Source of the DNA: Oxalobacter paeniformigenes
GTDB taxonomy: Bacteria; Pseudomonadota; Gammaproteobacteria; Burkholderiales; Burkholderiaceae_D
Direction of reading: 5' to 3'
Assembly (NCBI RefSeq): GCF_027158465.1
Contig: NZ_JAMKYL010000007.1
Coordinates: 9,041-73,040 of the forward strand
Length of the DNA stretch: 64,000 nt
The translations under genes were made by a program, and so were the position numbers. The notes beneath the pieces were generated by a model, which ran no database searches, was not told where the DNA came from, and saw only the letters and a list, made by a program, of their open reading frames with translations. Every line of letters begins with the position of its first letter. The first letter of the stretch is position 1. Of the stretch, positions 33,317-43,700 are shown in pieces.

Positions 33317-33802
33317 ATGACGCTGCATGTTATTGCCACTGGCGGAACTTTTGAAAAACATTACGATGAAATCAGCGGTCGGCTGGTTTTCGGCGACAGT
33401 CATGTTCCGGCGATCCTCAGGCGCGCCCGTTTTTCGGTGCCCTATACTTTCGAGACAGTATGCATGCTGGATTCGCTGGATATGCAGGATACCGATCGTG
33501 TGAAGATCCTCGATGCCTGTTCATCGGCGGCGGCCGGAAGTATCGTAGTCGTGCACGGTACCGATACGATGCGGGAAACGGCACTCGTACTGGGAGAAGC
33601 ATCACTGGGCAAAACGATCGTCCTGACCGGTGCGATGATACCCTACGAATTCGACAACTCGGACGCGTTGTTCAATTTCGGTTTTGCGGCAGGTGCAGCG
33701 CAGTTGTTGCCGCACGGTGTTTATGTGGCGATGAACGGCAGGATTTTCGACTGGCGGCATGTCCGAAAAAACCGTCAGGAAGGTTGTTTTGAAGCGGTTT
33801 GA
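33317..33802 (+). CDS. Short asparaginase-family protein
   Basis: A 161-residue protein covering only the N-terminal domain of L-asparaginase: HVIATGGTFEKHYDEISG carries the nucleophile Thr of the TGGT motif, and VVVHGTDTMRETA carries the second catalytic Thr-Asp pair. Full asparaginases are about 320-350 residues with a second domain that completes the active site; here the stop follows RQEGCFEAV. Short members occur in many proteobacteria, so it is probably a genuine family and not a truncation. Activity is uncertain. ATG 33317 with AAGG upstream. Confidence 0.8.
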   Translation: MTLHVIATGGTFEKHYDEISGRLVFGDSHVPAILRRARFSVPYTFETVCMLDSLDMQDTDRVKILDACSSAAAGSIVVVHGTDTMRETALVLGEASLGKTIVLTGAMIPYEFDNSDALFNFGFAAGAAQLLPHGVYVAMNGRIFDWRHVRKNRQEGCFEAV

Positions 33803-33841
33803 AGTTGATTTGATAACAATACATTTTTGGATTGGTTTGCA

Positions 33842-35200
33842 ATGAATATCGTTATTCTGGCTGCCGGCATGGGCAAACGCATGCATTCGTCGCTTCCCAA
33901 GGTCTTGCATACTCTGGCAGGGAAAGCCATGCTGGAACATGTCATCACGACGGCAAGAACATTGAACCCCGAAAAACTCGTGGTCGTCTGCGGTCATGGC
34001 GGCGAGACGGTGCGCCAGAAAATCGCGGCGCCTGATCTGGTCTATGTAACGCAGCAGCCGCAGCTGGGAACGGGACACGCGGTCATGCAGGCAGTGCCCG
34101 AACTGGATGAAACCGTGCCGACACTGGTTCTGTACGGCGATGTACCACTGATCGGTGCCGCATCGCTGGCACGTCTGGCTGAAGCGGCAGGCAAGGACAA
34201 ACTGGGCATTCTGACAGTCGAGATGGAAGACCCCACCGGTTACGGGCGGATTATTCGCGAAAAGGGAAAAATACGGCGTATCGTCGAGCAAAAGGATGGC
34301 AACGCAGAAGAACTGGCGGTACGTGAAATCAATACCGGCATTATGGTCGTGCCGACGGTTCCGCTCAAACGCTGGCTTGCCGCATTGACGAACGACAATG
34401 CGCAAGGCGAATATTATCTGACCGATATCGTCGCGAAAGCCGTTGAGGAAAATATCGACATTGTCTCGGTACAGCCAGGCAAGCTTTGGGAAACGCTTGG
34501 CGTCAACAGCAAGAGCCAGCTGGCGGCGCTTGAACGGATCTATCAGCGGAATGTGGCTGCCGCGTTGCTGGAAAGTGGCGTCGGTCTGGCCGATCCGGCA
34601 CGTATCGATGTCCGTGGTACCCTGCGTTGCGGAAGAGATGTTTTCATCGATGTCAACTGTGTTTTCGAAGGTGATGTCGTGCTGGCGGACGGTGTGTCGG
34701 TCGGGGCGAATTGCGTGATCAGAAACAGTACCGTCAGTGAGGGGGCGGAAATCCGTCCGTTCTGTCATATGGACGGCGCGACGGTCGGCGCAGGATCGCT
34801 GATCGGCCCCTATGCCCGGTTGCGTCCGGGGGCCGATCTGGGCGAAGAAGTGCATATCGGCAATTTCGTCGAAGTCAAGAACAGCCATATCGCTGCTCAA
34901 AGCAAGGCGAATCATCTGGCCTATGTCGGTGATTCCACCGTCGGCAGCCGGGTCAATATCGGTGCAGGCGCGATCACCTGCAATTACGATGGTGCCAACA
35001 AGCACCGGACGGTTATCGAGGATGATGCCTTTATCGGGACGAATTGCGAGCTGGTCGCACCGGTCAAGGTCGGCAGTGGCGCGACGATCGGTGCAGGCAC
35101 CACGTTGACCAAGGATGTGCCTGCAGGATCGCTGACGGTATCCAGAACACGGCAGACTACGATAAATGACTGGAAAAGACCGGTAAAATCCAAAAAATGA
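33842..35200 (+). CDS. glmU: Bifunctional GlcNAc-1-P uridylyltransferase / GlcN-1-P acetyltransferase
   Basis: A 452-residue enzyme making UDP-GlcNAc for peptidoglycan and LPS. The N-terminal pyrophosphorylase has LAAGMGKRMHSSLPKVLH, QQPQLGTGHAV and LYGDVPLI. The C-terminal left-handed beta-helix acetyltransferase has GPYARLRPGADLG, HIGNFVEVKNS, NHLAYVGDSTVG and GAITCNYDGANKHRT with the catalytic His. ATG 33842 begins the family N-terminus. glmS is not adjacent. Confidence 0.96.
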   Translation: MNIVILAAGMGKRMHSSLPKVLHTLAGKAMLEHVITTARTLNPEKLVVVCGHGGETVRQKIAAPDLVYVTQQPQLGTGHAVMQAVPELDETVPTLVLYGDVPLIGAASLARLAEAAGKDKLGILTVEMEDPTGYGRIIREKGKIRRIVEQKDGNAEELAVREINTGIMVVPTVPLKRWLAALTNDNAQGEYYLTDIVAKAVEENIDIVSVQPGKLWETLGVNSKSQLAALERIYQRNVAAALLESGVGLADPARIDVRGTLRCGRDVFIDVNCVFEGDVVLADGVSVGANCVIRNSTVSEGAEIRPFCHMDGATVGAGSLIGPYARLRPGADLGEEVHIGNFVEVKNSHIAAQSKANHLAYVGDSTVGSRVNIGAGAITCNYDGANKHRTVIEDDAFIGTNCELVAPVKVGSGATIGAGTTLTKDVPAGSLTVSRTRQTTINDWKRPVKSKK

Positions 35201-35299
35201 CGTCTTTTTCCGTAAAAATTGACCGACCGCAGCTTTTTGAAAATTGGCTTCGGCAAAGTGCCTAAATCGCCATAATTCCTGTTATATTGTCAAAAGGGA

Positions 35300-35320
35300 C
35301 GCCTTTGCACAGCAAAGGCG
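35300..35320 (+). other. Perfect 9-bp hairpin between glmU and the phosphoketolase gene
   Basis: CGCCTTTGC (35300-35308) pairs with GCAAAGGCG (35312-35320) around ACA, followed by GTTTCTCC, not a true T run. It may be a weak glmU terminator or part of the phosphoketolase leader. Confidence 0.5.
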
Positions 35321-35478
35321 GTTTCTCCTGTTGAAATAAAGTTTTACCGTATTGATACAGTATCGGTATTTCTGTTTCAGTACGGTTGTCGTTCACTCGC
35401 CATTACCTGAATCATCGGAATTTGGATCCTGCCGCGTCCGGCAAAATCCGGATACCAAAGAACAGAAAGGAAATGAAT

Positions 35479-37878
35479 ATGGGTATGAATGCGGAAAAGC
35501 CAGACCAGAATGCAGGACCACTTTCTCCTGACATGCTGCGCAAAATCAACGATTACTTCAACGCGGCCAATTACCTCTCGGTCGGACAGATTTACTTGTA
35601 CGACAATCCATTGCTGAAAAAACCGCTGTCGCCGGAAGATATCAAGCCGCGATTGCTGGGACACTGGGGAACGACTCCAGGTCTGAATTTCATTTATGTG
35701 CATATGAACCGGGTCATCAAAAAGTATGATCTGGACATGATTTTTGTGACGGGGCCCGGACACGGCGGTCCGGCGCTTGTGGCCAATACCTATCTGGAAG
35801 GAACCTACAGCGAGTTTTACCCGAATGTTTCGGAAGATGAAGAGGGGATGAAAAAACTGTTCACGCAGTTTTCGTTCCCGGGAGGCATTCCGAGCCATAC
35901 GGCAGCCGAAACGCCCGGTTCGATTCACGAAGGCGGTGAGCTGGGGTATGCGCTTTCCCACGCCTATGGTGCCGCATTCGACAATCCCGATCTGATCGTG
36001 ACCTGTGTGGTCGGGGATGGCGAGGCCGAAACCGGGCCGCTGGCGACAGGATGGCATTCCAACAAATTCATCAATCCCGTATATGACGGTGCCGTATTGC
36101 CGATTTTGCATCTGAACGACGGCAAGATCGCCGGCCCGACTGTGCTGGGCCGTATTCCGCCGGAAGAACTGGATGCGTTGATGCGTGGTTATGGCTATGA
36201 ACCGTATTATGTGGAAGGCTCAGATCCGATGGTCATGCATCAGAAGATGGCGGCCACACTGGATATCGTGATTCCGAAAATCCGTCAGATACAGGCCGAG
36301 GCGCGCGCAAACGGATTCACCACACGACCGAAGTGGCCGATGATCGTGCTGCGCAGCCCGAAAGGATGGACCGGCCCGAAGGTCGTTGACGGCTTGCAGA
36401 TCGAAGGGACGTTCCGTTCGCATCAGGTACCGGTCAATGAAGTCAGAACCAATCCGGAACATTTGAAAATTCTGAATGACTGGCTCTTGAGCTACAAACC
36501 GCAAGAGCTTTTCGACGAGCATGGCAAGCTAAGGCCTGAACTGGCGGAACTGGCGCCGAAAGGCAACCGGCGCATGGGGGCCAATCCGCATGCCAACGGC
36601 GGGGTTTTGCTGCGTGAATTGCGTATGCCGGATTTCCGGAAATATGCCGTCGATGTTCCGTCGCCGGGTGTTGTCGTGGCCGAAAGTACACGGGTTCAGG
36701 GCAACATGATCCGTGATGTTTTCGTTCTGAATGAGGAATCAAGGAATTTCAGGGTATTCTGTCCGGATGAAACGTCTTCCAACCGCTGGAATGCCGTATT
36801 CGAAGTCACCGAACGGGCATCCATGGACGAAATCAAGCCGACGGACGACAAGGTATCGCATACCGGACGTGTGCTGGAAATGCTGTCGGAACATCAGTGC
36901 GAAGGCTGGCTGGAAGGGTACATCCTGACGGGGCGTCACGGCTTTTTCCCGTGCTATGAAGCATTTATCCACGTGGTGGATTCCATGTTCAACCAACATG
37001 CGAAATGGCTGGAAGTCTGCCGACATATCCCATGGCGTCGCCCGGTTGCCTCGCTCAACTATCTGCTGACGTCGCATGTCTGGAGGCAGGATCATAACGG
37101 CTTGAGTCACCAGAATCCGGGTTTCATCGATCTGGTGATGAACAAGAAAGCCGATATCACCCGCGTGTATCTGCCACCTGACGCCAACTGCCTGTTGTCA
37201 GTGACCGATCACTGCCTGCGGAGCAGGCATCGTATCAATGTGATTGTTGCCGGCAAACAGCCTGCCTTGCAGTATCTGACGATGGACGAAGCCATCCGGC
37301 ATTGCACGGCCGGTATCGGTATCTGGGAGTGGGCAAGTAACGACAAGGGGTCTGAACCCGATGTCGTGATGGCATGTTGCGGCGATGTCCCGACACTGGA
37401 AACGCTGGCCGCAGTCAAGATCCTGCGTGAACATATTCCCGAGCTGAAGATCAGGGTGATCAATATCGTCAACCTGATGACCTTGCAGCAGCCGGCTGAT
37501 CATCCCAATGGCTTGTCCGACAGGGAATTCGATGTACTGTTCACCAAGGACAAACCGGTCATTTTCGCCTATCACGGTTATCCATGGCTGATTCACCGGT
37601 TGACTTATCGCCGGACGAATCACAAGAATTTCCATGTACGTGGCTACAAGGAAGAAGGAACGACGACCACACCGTTCGACATGGTGGTGATGAACGATCT
37701 GGACCGTTATCATCTGGCCGGAGATGTGATCGATCGCTTGCCCAGTCTGGGAGCGAAAGCTGCCTATACGAAGCAGTATTTGCGTAACCGGTTGCTGGAA
37801 CACAAGGCCTATGTTTACCAGTATGGTGAGGATATGCCGGAAATCAGGGACTGGAACTGGGCGGACGGTAAGTCCTGA
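35479..37878 (+). CDS. xfp: Xylulose-5-phosphate / fructose-6-phosphate phosphoketolase
   Basis: A 799-residue ThDP enzyme that splits xylulose 5-phosphate or fructose 6-phosphate with phosphate to acetyl phosphate plus glyceraldehyde 3-phosphate or erythrose 4-phosphate. It has GHWGTTPGLNF, TGPGHGGPA, the ThDP motif VVGDGEAETGPLATGWH, ILHLNDGKIAGP, GYGYEPYYVEG, and a C-terminal domain with SHVWRQDHNGLSHQ. ATG 35479 has AAAGGA seven bases upstream; ATG 35473 is too close to it. The reaction joins sugar phosphates made from glyoxylate to acetyl phosphate. No ackA or pta is adjacent. Confidence 0.96.
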   Translation: MGMNAEKPDQNAGPLSPDMLRKINDYFNAANYLSVGQIYLYDNPLLKKPLSPEDIKPRLLGHWGTTPGLNFIYVHMNRVIKKYDLDMIFVTGPGHGGPALVANTYLEGTYSEFYPNVSEDEEGMKKLFTQFSFPGGIPSHTAAETPGSIHEGGELGYALSHAYGAAFDNPDLIVTCVVGDGEAETGPLATGWHSNKFINPVYDGAVLPILHLNDGKIAGPTVLGRIPPEELDALMRGYGYEPYYVEGSDPMVMHQKMAATLDIVIPKIRQIQAEARANGFTTRPKWPMIVLRSPKGWTGPKVVDGLQIEGTFRSHQVPVNEVRTNPEHLKILNDWLLSYKPQELFDEHGKLRPELAELAPKGNRRMGANPHANGGVLLRELRMPDFRKYAVDVPSPGVVVAESTRVQGNMIRDVFVLNEESRNFRVFCPDETSSNRWNAVFEVTERASMDEIKPTDDKVSHTGRVLEMLSEHQCEGWLEGYILTGRHGFFPCYEAFIHVVDSMFNQHAKWLEVCRHIPWRRPVASLNYLLTSHVWRQDHNGLSHQNPGFIDLVMNKKADITRVYLPPDANCLLSVTDHCLRSRHRINVIVAGKQPALQYLTMDEAIRHCTAGIGIWEWASNDKGSEPDVVMACCGDVPTLETLAAVKILREHIPELKIRVINIVNLMTLQQPADHPNGLSDREFDVLFTKDKPVIFAYHGYPWLIHRLTYRRTNHKNFHVRGYKEEGTTTTPFDMVVMNDLDRYHLAGDVIDRLPSLGAKAAYTKQYLRNRLLEHKAYVYQYGEDMPEIRDWNWADGKS

Positions 37879-37910
37879 TACCTGTCTGATGGCAGGCATG
37901 GAAGCAAAAA

Positions 37911-37941
37911 AACGCACGCTCCGTGGGGCGTGCGTTTTTTT
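37911..37941. terminator. Bidirectional terminator between xfp and queC
   Basis: AACGCACGC (37911-37919) pairs with GCGTGCGTT (37928-37936) with an A run before and seven T in the tail. The genes on either side converge. Confidence 0.92.
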
Positions 37942-37966
37942 GTCACCCATCATCGAACCATGGCGG

Positions 37967-38707
37967 TCACTGTGCGTTTTTTTCGGCGCAGTATTGGGTA
38001 AAACCCCGTTTTCTCAGCATACATGCCGGGCATTTGCCGCACCCGTAGCCCCATTCGTGCAATTGGTCATGCGTACCCATGTAGCAGGTATGCGTGTCCT
38101 GAACGATCAGATCGACCAGTGACTGGCCGCCTAGATCGAAGGCGAGTTGCCATGTTTCTTTCTTGTTTTTCCACATGAGCGGTGTCACGAGATTCAGACG
38201 GGTATCCATGCCGATGTTCAGGGCGACCTGAAGGGCCTTGATCGCATCGTCCCGGCAATCGGGGTAACCGGAAAAGTCGGTTTCGCACATACCACCGACC
38301 AGAACATTCAGGCCACGGCGATACGCCAGCATGGCGGCGACAGTCAGAAACATCAGGTTTCGCCCCGGAACGAAGGTATTGGGCAATCCGTTTTCCATCA
38401 TGCGGATTTCCATATCAGCCGTCATGGCGGTTTCCGATATGTCACTGATCAGAGAAAGATCGCAAATGTGATCGGGACCAAGTTCGCCAGGCCAGTCAAT
38501 GGCGAAACGACGCATTTTTTCAAGAATTTTCGGGCGGACATCGAGTTCGACGGCATGCCGTTGGCCGTAACGGAAACCGATGGTTTCGACTGTGTCATAA
38601 TGGTTCAGTGCCCAGGCAAGGCATGTCGTCGAATCCTGGCCACCGCTGAAAAGCACCAGCGCTTTTTTCACTGGTGCGGTAGTGTGAGTATCGAGAGGAG
38701 CGTTCAT
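37967..38707 (-). CDS. queC: 7-cyano-7-deazaguanine synthase
   Basis: A 246-residue adenylating enzyme that converts 7-carboxy-7-deazaguanine to preQ0 in queuosine synthesis. It has the PP-loop LVLFSGGQDSTTC near residue 18, FRYGQRHAVEL, FVPGRNLMFL, and a C-terminal zinc site HTCYMG...GCGKCPACMLRKRG. It stands alone and is divergent from tamA. No preQ1 riboswitch was recognised upstream. Confidence 0.96.
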   Translation of the reverse strand: MNAPLDTHTTAPVKKALVLFSGGQDSTTCLAWALNHYDTVETIGFRYGQRHAVELDVRPKILEKMRRFAIDWPGELGPDHICDLSLISDISETAMTADMEIRMMENGLPNTFVPGRNLMFLTVAAMLAYRRGLNVLVGGMCETDFSGYPDCRDDAIKALQVALNIGMDTRLNLVTPLMWKNKKETWQLAFDLGGQSLVDLIVQDTHTCYMGTHDQLHEWGYGCGKCPACMLRKRGFTQYCAEKNAQ

Positions 38708-38938
38708 TCTGTATCAAAAACAATAGGGGATGGCACAAAAACCATGTCATCCTGCGTGATTTCCGGATGCTATACAATGTCGGGCTTTTCCGGTTTATTG
38801 AAATATATTAAACGATTTGAACAGGAACGCATGATTGTACGGCCGGTCGGCTAATATGCCATTATTCATGGCAAAATGGTTCGGCGATCATTTATGTCCA
38901 GCATGATGGTAAATTTCAGTTACTGCAAAGCGGCACGT

Positions 38939-40702
38939 ATGACGGTGTACTGGCTGCGTTTATGTTTCGCAGGTCTGATAGTGTTCTGGCTGGGCGCTTG
39001 TATGTCTGCATCACATGCGGCGCCATTGCCCTATGATGTGGAGATCAGGGCGCCGGAAGCGATCCGCACCCTGTTGAAACAGAATCTCGAGCTGATCCGG
39101 TGGCAGGGTGACAAGCAGATCGATGCCTTGCAGCTGCGCCGTTTTTATCGGAATACACCAGACGAAATCCGGCATTTGCTGGAGACGGAAGGCTATTATT
39201 CTCCGGTCGTGAAAATGGATATGCAACCGTCAGGTGATCAGGGGAAACACGTCGTCATCGACGTCAAGCCCGGCAAGCCGGTGAAGGTCGCGGTTGTCGA
39301 TATCAAATTTACGGGGGCGATCGCCACTCAGGAAGCGTCATTGCGACCTGATGTCGAGCAATTGAGAAAAGAATGGCAGTTGCCTGCCGGTTCGGTCTTC
39401 CGAATGGCAGACTGGGAAGCAGCAAAGGTCGCCTTGCTCAAACAGGTGACGTCGGTGCGTTATCCACGGGCGGAACTGGAAGATTCGCAAGCTATCGTCG
39501 ATCCGGAAACAGACAAGGTGACTCTGAAAGTCGTGATAAACAGCGGTAAACCGGTGACATTCGGACCGATCAGGATTGTCGGGCTGCAGCGTTATGGCGA
39601 GGATGTCATCATGGGGCAACGTCCGGTCAAGGTCGGTTCGACATATCGCGAAAATGCCTTGCTGAACTGGCAGTCACGTCTTCAGGATACCGGTTATTTC
39701 CGTTCGGTCGAAGTGTCGGCCGATCTTGAATCCGGACTGGATGAAGTGCCGGTAACCGTCACTGTGGTGGAAAACATGAAAAAACATGTTTCCGTCGGTA
39801 TCGGTTACAGTACGGATACGGCAGAGCGTATCAGCCTGTCGTATGACAATCTGCATTTGTTCGGCAGGGATTATAAACTGAACAGTTCAGTCGTCTTGCA
39901 ATCGAAGCAACGTACCGCCAAGGCCGATGTGTATTTGCCGCCATCGATGGAGGGCGTCAGGGACAGTTTCGGTGTCATGTATGACCGTTCCGAAATCGAG
40001 GGGGAAGACACGCGGGTCGTCGGCGCCAATATCAGACGGGCGTGGGGAACGCCGCGTTTCGAGAAGTATGTTCGTGCCGAATATCTGAATGAACATACCC
40101 GGATCGACGGGGCCGACGGTCAGCAAAGTCAGGCCATGCCGGTAACGTTCGGTGTCATCATCAGGCGTCTCAACAACCGGCTGGCACCGACAAAGGGCTA
40201 TGCCGTGGAAGCACAGACAGGAGTTGCCGTCGAGCCGTTGCTGACGGACAAGTCGTTTATCCGGAGTTATTTCAAGGGGTTGCGTTTGCAGACGGTTAGC
40301 GAGAACAGCCATCTTGTTTTGCGCGGAGAGCTAGGTGCCGTTTTTTCCGACGGCAAGAGCGGCATTCCCTCGACACTTATGTTCCGTGCAGGTGGCGACC
40401 AGTCGGTACGCGGATATGCCTATGAAAGTCTGGGGGTACGGGAAGGCGATGCCATTGTCGGCGGGCGTTATCTGGCTGTCGCCAGTGTGGAATATCAGTA
40501 TTATTTCTTGCGGAACTGGGGCGTAGCCTTTTTCGTCGATGCAGGCAATGCCGGCGATACGGTCAGCGAACTTGATCCTGCTGTCGGTTACGGTATCGGT
40601 GGCCGCTGGCGGAGTCCTGCCGGACCGGTTGGCGTCGATCTGGCCTACGGCGAGAGAACCGGCAATTTCCGTTTACATTTTTCACTGGGATTTACTTTCT
40701 AA
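38939..40702 (+). CDS. tamA: Outer-membrane assembly factor TamA (Omp85 family)
   Basis: A 587-residue Omp85 protein. A signal peptide (WLRLCFAGLIVFWLGACMSASHAA) is followed by three POTRA-like domains (about 30-280) and a C-terminal 16-strand barrel, with the family loop-6 motif QSVRGYAYESLG and a terminal aromatic (SLGFTF). With TamB it inserts or supports outer-membrane proteins and lipid transport. ATG 38939 gives a normal signal peptide; in-frame ATGs at 38876 and 38894 would lengthen it. It overlaps tamB by one base (TAATG), so the two are translationally coupled. Confidence 0.92.
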   Translation: MTVYWLRLCFAGLIVFWLGACMSASHAAPLPYDVEIRAPEAIRTLLKQNLELIRWQGDKQIDALQLRRFYRNTPDEIRHLLETEGYYSPVVKMDMQPSGDQGKHVVIDVKPGKPVKVAVVDIKFTGAIATQEASLRPDVEQLRKEWQLPAGSVFRMADWEAAKVALLKQVTSVRYPRAELEDSQAIVDPETDKVTLKVVINSGKPVTFGPIRIVGLQRYGEDVIMGQRPVKVGSTYRENALLNWQSRLQDTGYFRSVEVSADLESGLDEVPVTVTVVENMKKHVSVGIGYSTDTAERISLSYDNLHLFGRDYKLNSSVVLQSKQRTAKADVYLPPSMEGVRDSFGVMYDRSEIEGEDTRVVGANIRRAWGTPRFEKYVRAEYLNEHTRIDGADGQQSQAMPVTFGVIIRRLNNRLAPTKGYAVEAQTGVAVEPLLTDKSFIRSYFKGLRLQTVSENSHLVLRGELGAVFSDGKSGIPSTLMFRAGGDQSVRGYAYESLGVREGDAIVGGRYLAVASVEYQYYFLRNWGVAFFVDAGNAGDTVSELDPAVGYGIGGRWRSPAGPVGVDLAYGERTGNFRLHFSLGFTF

Positions 40703-43700
40703 TGCGACGTCGTTTTCTGATCTGGTTGTTGATCCCGCTGTTTGTGCTGGGAGGATTCATCTGGCTGGCAAGCCAGGAATGGACGTTGCAGTGGATCGCG
40801 GGAAAGGTCGTACAGGCAGGCGGTGGCCATATCGAAATCGAAGGAGTATCCGGCACGCTGGTCAATTCGCTCGAAGTCGAAAAGATATCTTTTTCCAGTC
40901 CTGAAAAGGATATCGAGATCGATAGTCTGGTGCTGGTCTGGAATCCATGGAAGCTCTTGCGGGGTGAAATCGATATCGGACGGATTGCGGCGGAACGTAT
41001 TGCCGTCGATATGAAACAGTCGTCCGATGAGCCATTTGTCTTGCCGGATTCACTGGCGCCCCCTCTGGCGATTCGTGTCGCACAGGTGGAGGCGGGTGTC
41101 GTGTCGCTGGCAAAGGCCGGTATCGGCATATCGCTGGAACAAGTGCATTTTTCGCTGGTTTCCGACGAAAAGGCATGGCGTCTGGATGATTTCGGTTTCG
41201 ACAGTCCGTTTGGCAATGCCACGATCCAGATCGAACTCGGTATGGCAAAGCCCCACATGATCGATGGCACTATCCGGTTCGAAAACAGCCTGAACGGTGC
41301 GCGTGCGGATGTAGTGCTTGGCGGCAGTCTGGAAAGACTGGCGGTTGGCGGGATACTCGACGGGTATGGTGCGGCGGGAAAACTGGATGCCGTCGTTACC
41401 CCGTTTGCGGGATTTCCTTTCGAATCGGTCAGACTGGATGCCAGGGGAATTGATCCGTCAGTGATCCAGTCGTCATGGCCACAGGCATTGCTTGATGCAC
41501 AGGTCGATGTGGCGGCCGGTGGAGGGCAAACCGTAAAGGGACAGGTATCGGTTCAAAACAGAAAAGCCGGTTCCATCGACAGTAACCGGATTCCTGTTCG
41601 TTTTCTGGGGGGAAAAATCGGAGGACTAATCGATCGGATCACGCTGAGCGATATCGTGCTGGATTTCGGCAAAGCGGGAAGATTCGACGGTAACGGACTG
41701 TTTTCGGCGGAACGCACGGAAGTGATGCTGGCGACGACACGGTTTGATTTGCATGAAATCAGTTCTGTCATCCGCCAGACGCATGTCGGAGGAAACATTC
41801 GCTTCATCGAATCAGAAGGAATACAGGAATTTCGCCTGAATCTCAATGAACGGGCGATTCGCTTGAATGCACTGGTACGGAAAAAAGGCGATGATCTGTT
41901 GCTGGAGGATATGCTGGTCAGAGCGGATGACAGCATCTTGAAAATGACGGGCAGAATGAGTCTGGCAGAAGGCGGGGCGCTTGCACTGGATGGGCAAATC
42001 CGGCGGTTCAATTTTGCCGATTTCGGCAAATTCCCTTCATCCGATCTCAATGCCGATATCGGTATTGCCGGTACGGTGAAACCGCAACCGGATTTGCAGG
42101 TACGATACGCTTTTTTGCCGAGCCGGTTGCTGAATCAGCCATTGTCCGGTCAGGGGAGATTCCGGATTCGTGGGAAAGAGATACGTGATGCCGATTTATC
42201 GCTGGCATTGGGTGCCAATTCGCTGAAAGCGGCAGGCAACCTCGGTCAAACGGATGACAGCTTGCGTTGGGAACTGGATGCTCCCGATCTGAAGGCTTTC
42301 GGGACAGGCTGGCAAGGAACGCTCGCCGGAGATGGCGAACTGCGTGGCGTACTGGACAACTTCCGGCTTGTGATGCATTTGAACGGTTCGGAATTCCTGC
42401 TCATGGACCGTTTCGGCGCACGAAAATTGCAGGCGGATATCCGGTTCGGTATGGCGCCTCAGGACAGGATAGCGGTCGATGTCAAAATAGATGACGCGAA
42501 ACTCGGTTCAGGAAACTGGAAAACGATTCGTGCGCAAGTCGACGGGACGGGGCGATCCCATACACTGCAAGCCGCAGCACAGAACGATATGTTCGACTTG
42601 TCGGCACGGGCATCCGGAGGATTTGTGTCCGGCAGTTTGTGGAAAGGGGAGCTGGAATCGCTGGAAAATCGTGGGCGATTGTCGTTTGTGCTTGTGGATG
42701 CCGTGCCGCTTACGGTCGGAGCCGATGATTTTTCGATTCGTGACATGGTGTTGAAGTTGCCGGACGGCAGGTTGACGGTCCAAAAATTCGTTCGGAAAGG
42801 CAACGTGATCGAAACATCGGGAAGCGCCAAGGCGGTTCCGCTGGCGTATTTGCTTGCGATTTCTCCCGATGCATCCGGTTCAGTCCATACTACGCTGAAG
42901 CTGGGGGCGGACTGGTCTGTCAAAACGGGTAACAGTCTGGATGGGCAGATGCATCTTTATCGCGAAAACGGCGATATCACCCTGATGGGCGACAATGTGA
43001 TACAGCTTGGATTGGATACTCTTGATGTACAGATGCAGCTGTCGGGCAATACGGTCAATCTGGATGCAAGGGTTCAAAGCGGGAAAGCAGGCAATATCGC
43101 CGTTTCGGCGATGACACGGTTGACCCAGCAGGACGGAAGCTGGGGTGTCACACAAAACAGTCCGTTGCAACTGTCCGTGCATGCCGATATGCCGTCTCTG
43201 GCATGGATCGCGCCATTGGCAGGACAGCCGGATATCGAACTGGGTGGTGCGCTAGCCCTGGCCGTCAGGGGAAGCGGTACACTGGGCAATCCGGACTTGT
43301 CTGGAACGATAAACGGGAAAAATCTGGCGTTCAACTGGTTGAGTATGGGCGTCAGTTTGTCCAAAGGTGAGCTCGCGGCGGTTCTGGACGGCAATCGTTT
43401 GCAAATCAGAAAAGGCATTATTTACGGTCCACAGGGCAATATGCAGATCGGCGGTGCAGTTTTTCTGAAAAACGGGCAGCTTCAGACGGATTTGCATTTC
43501 GAGACAGACCGGTTACAGATACTTTCGGGTGTGGACAGAAAACTGTCCATAACGGGAAAAGGGCAGTTTGCACTGGATGAAAACAAATTGCAGTTGAATG
43601 GAAACTGGCGTGTCAATCAGGCGACGATCATTCTGGCAGACAGTGCCAGCGTGACATACAGCAAGGATGTGATTGTGCTGGGACGGCCGGAAAAGAAGGC

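Noticed and set aside
35354..35364. GATAC-A-GTATC palindrome upstream of phosphoketolase
   Set aside because: Short arms, no second copy with shared context, and no regulator nearby.
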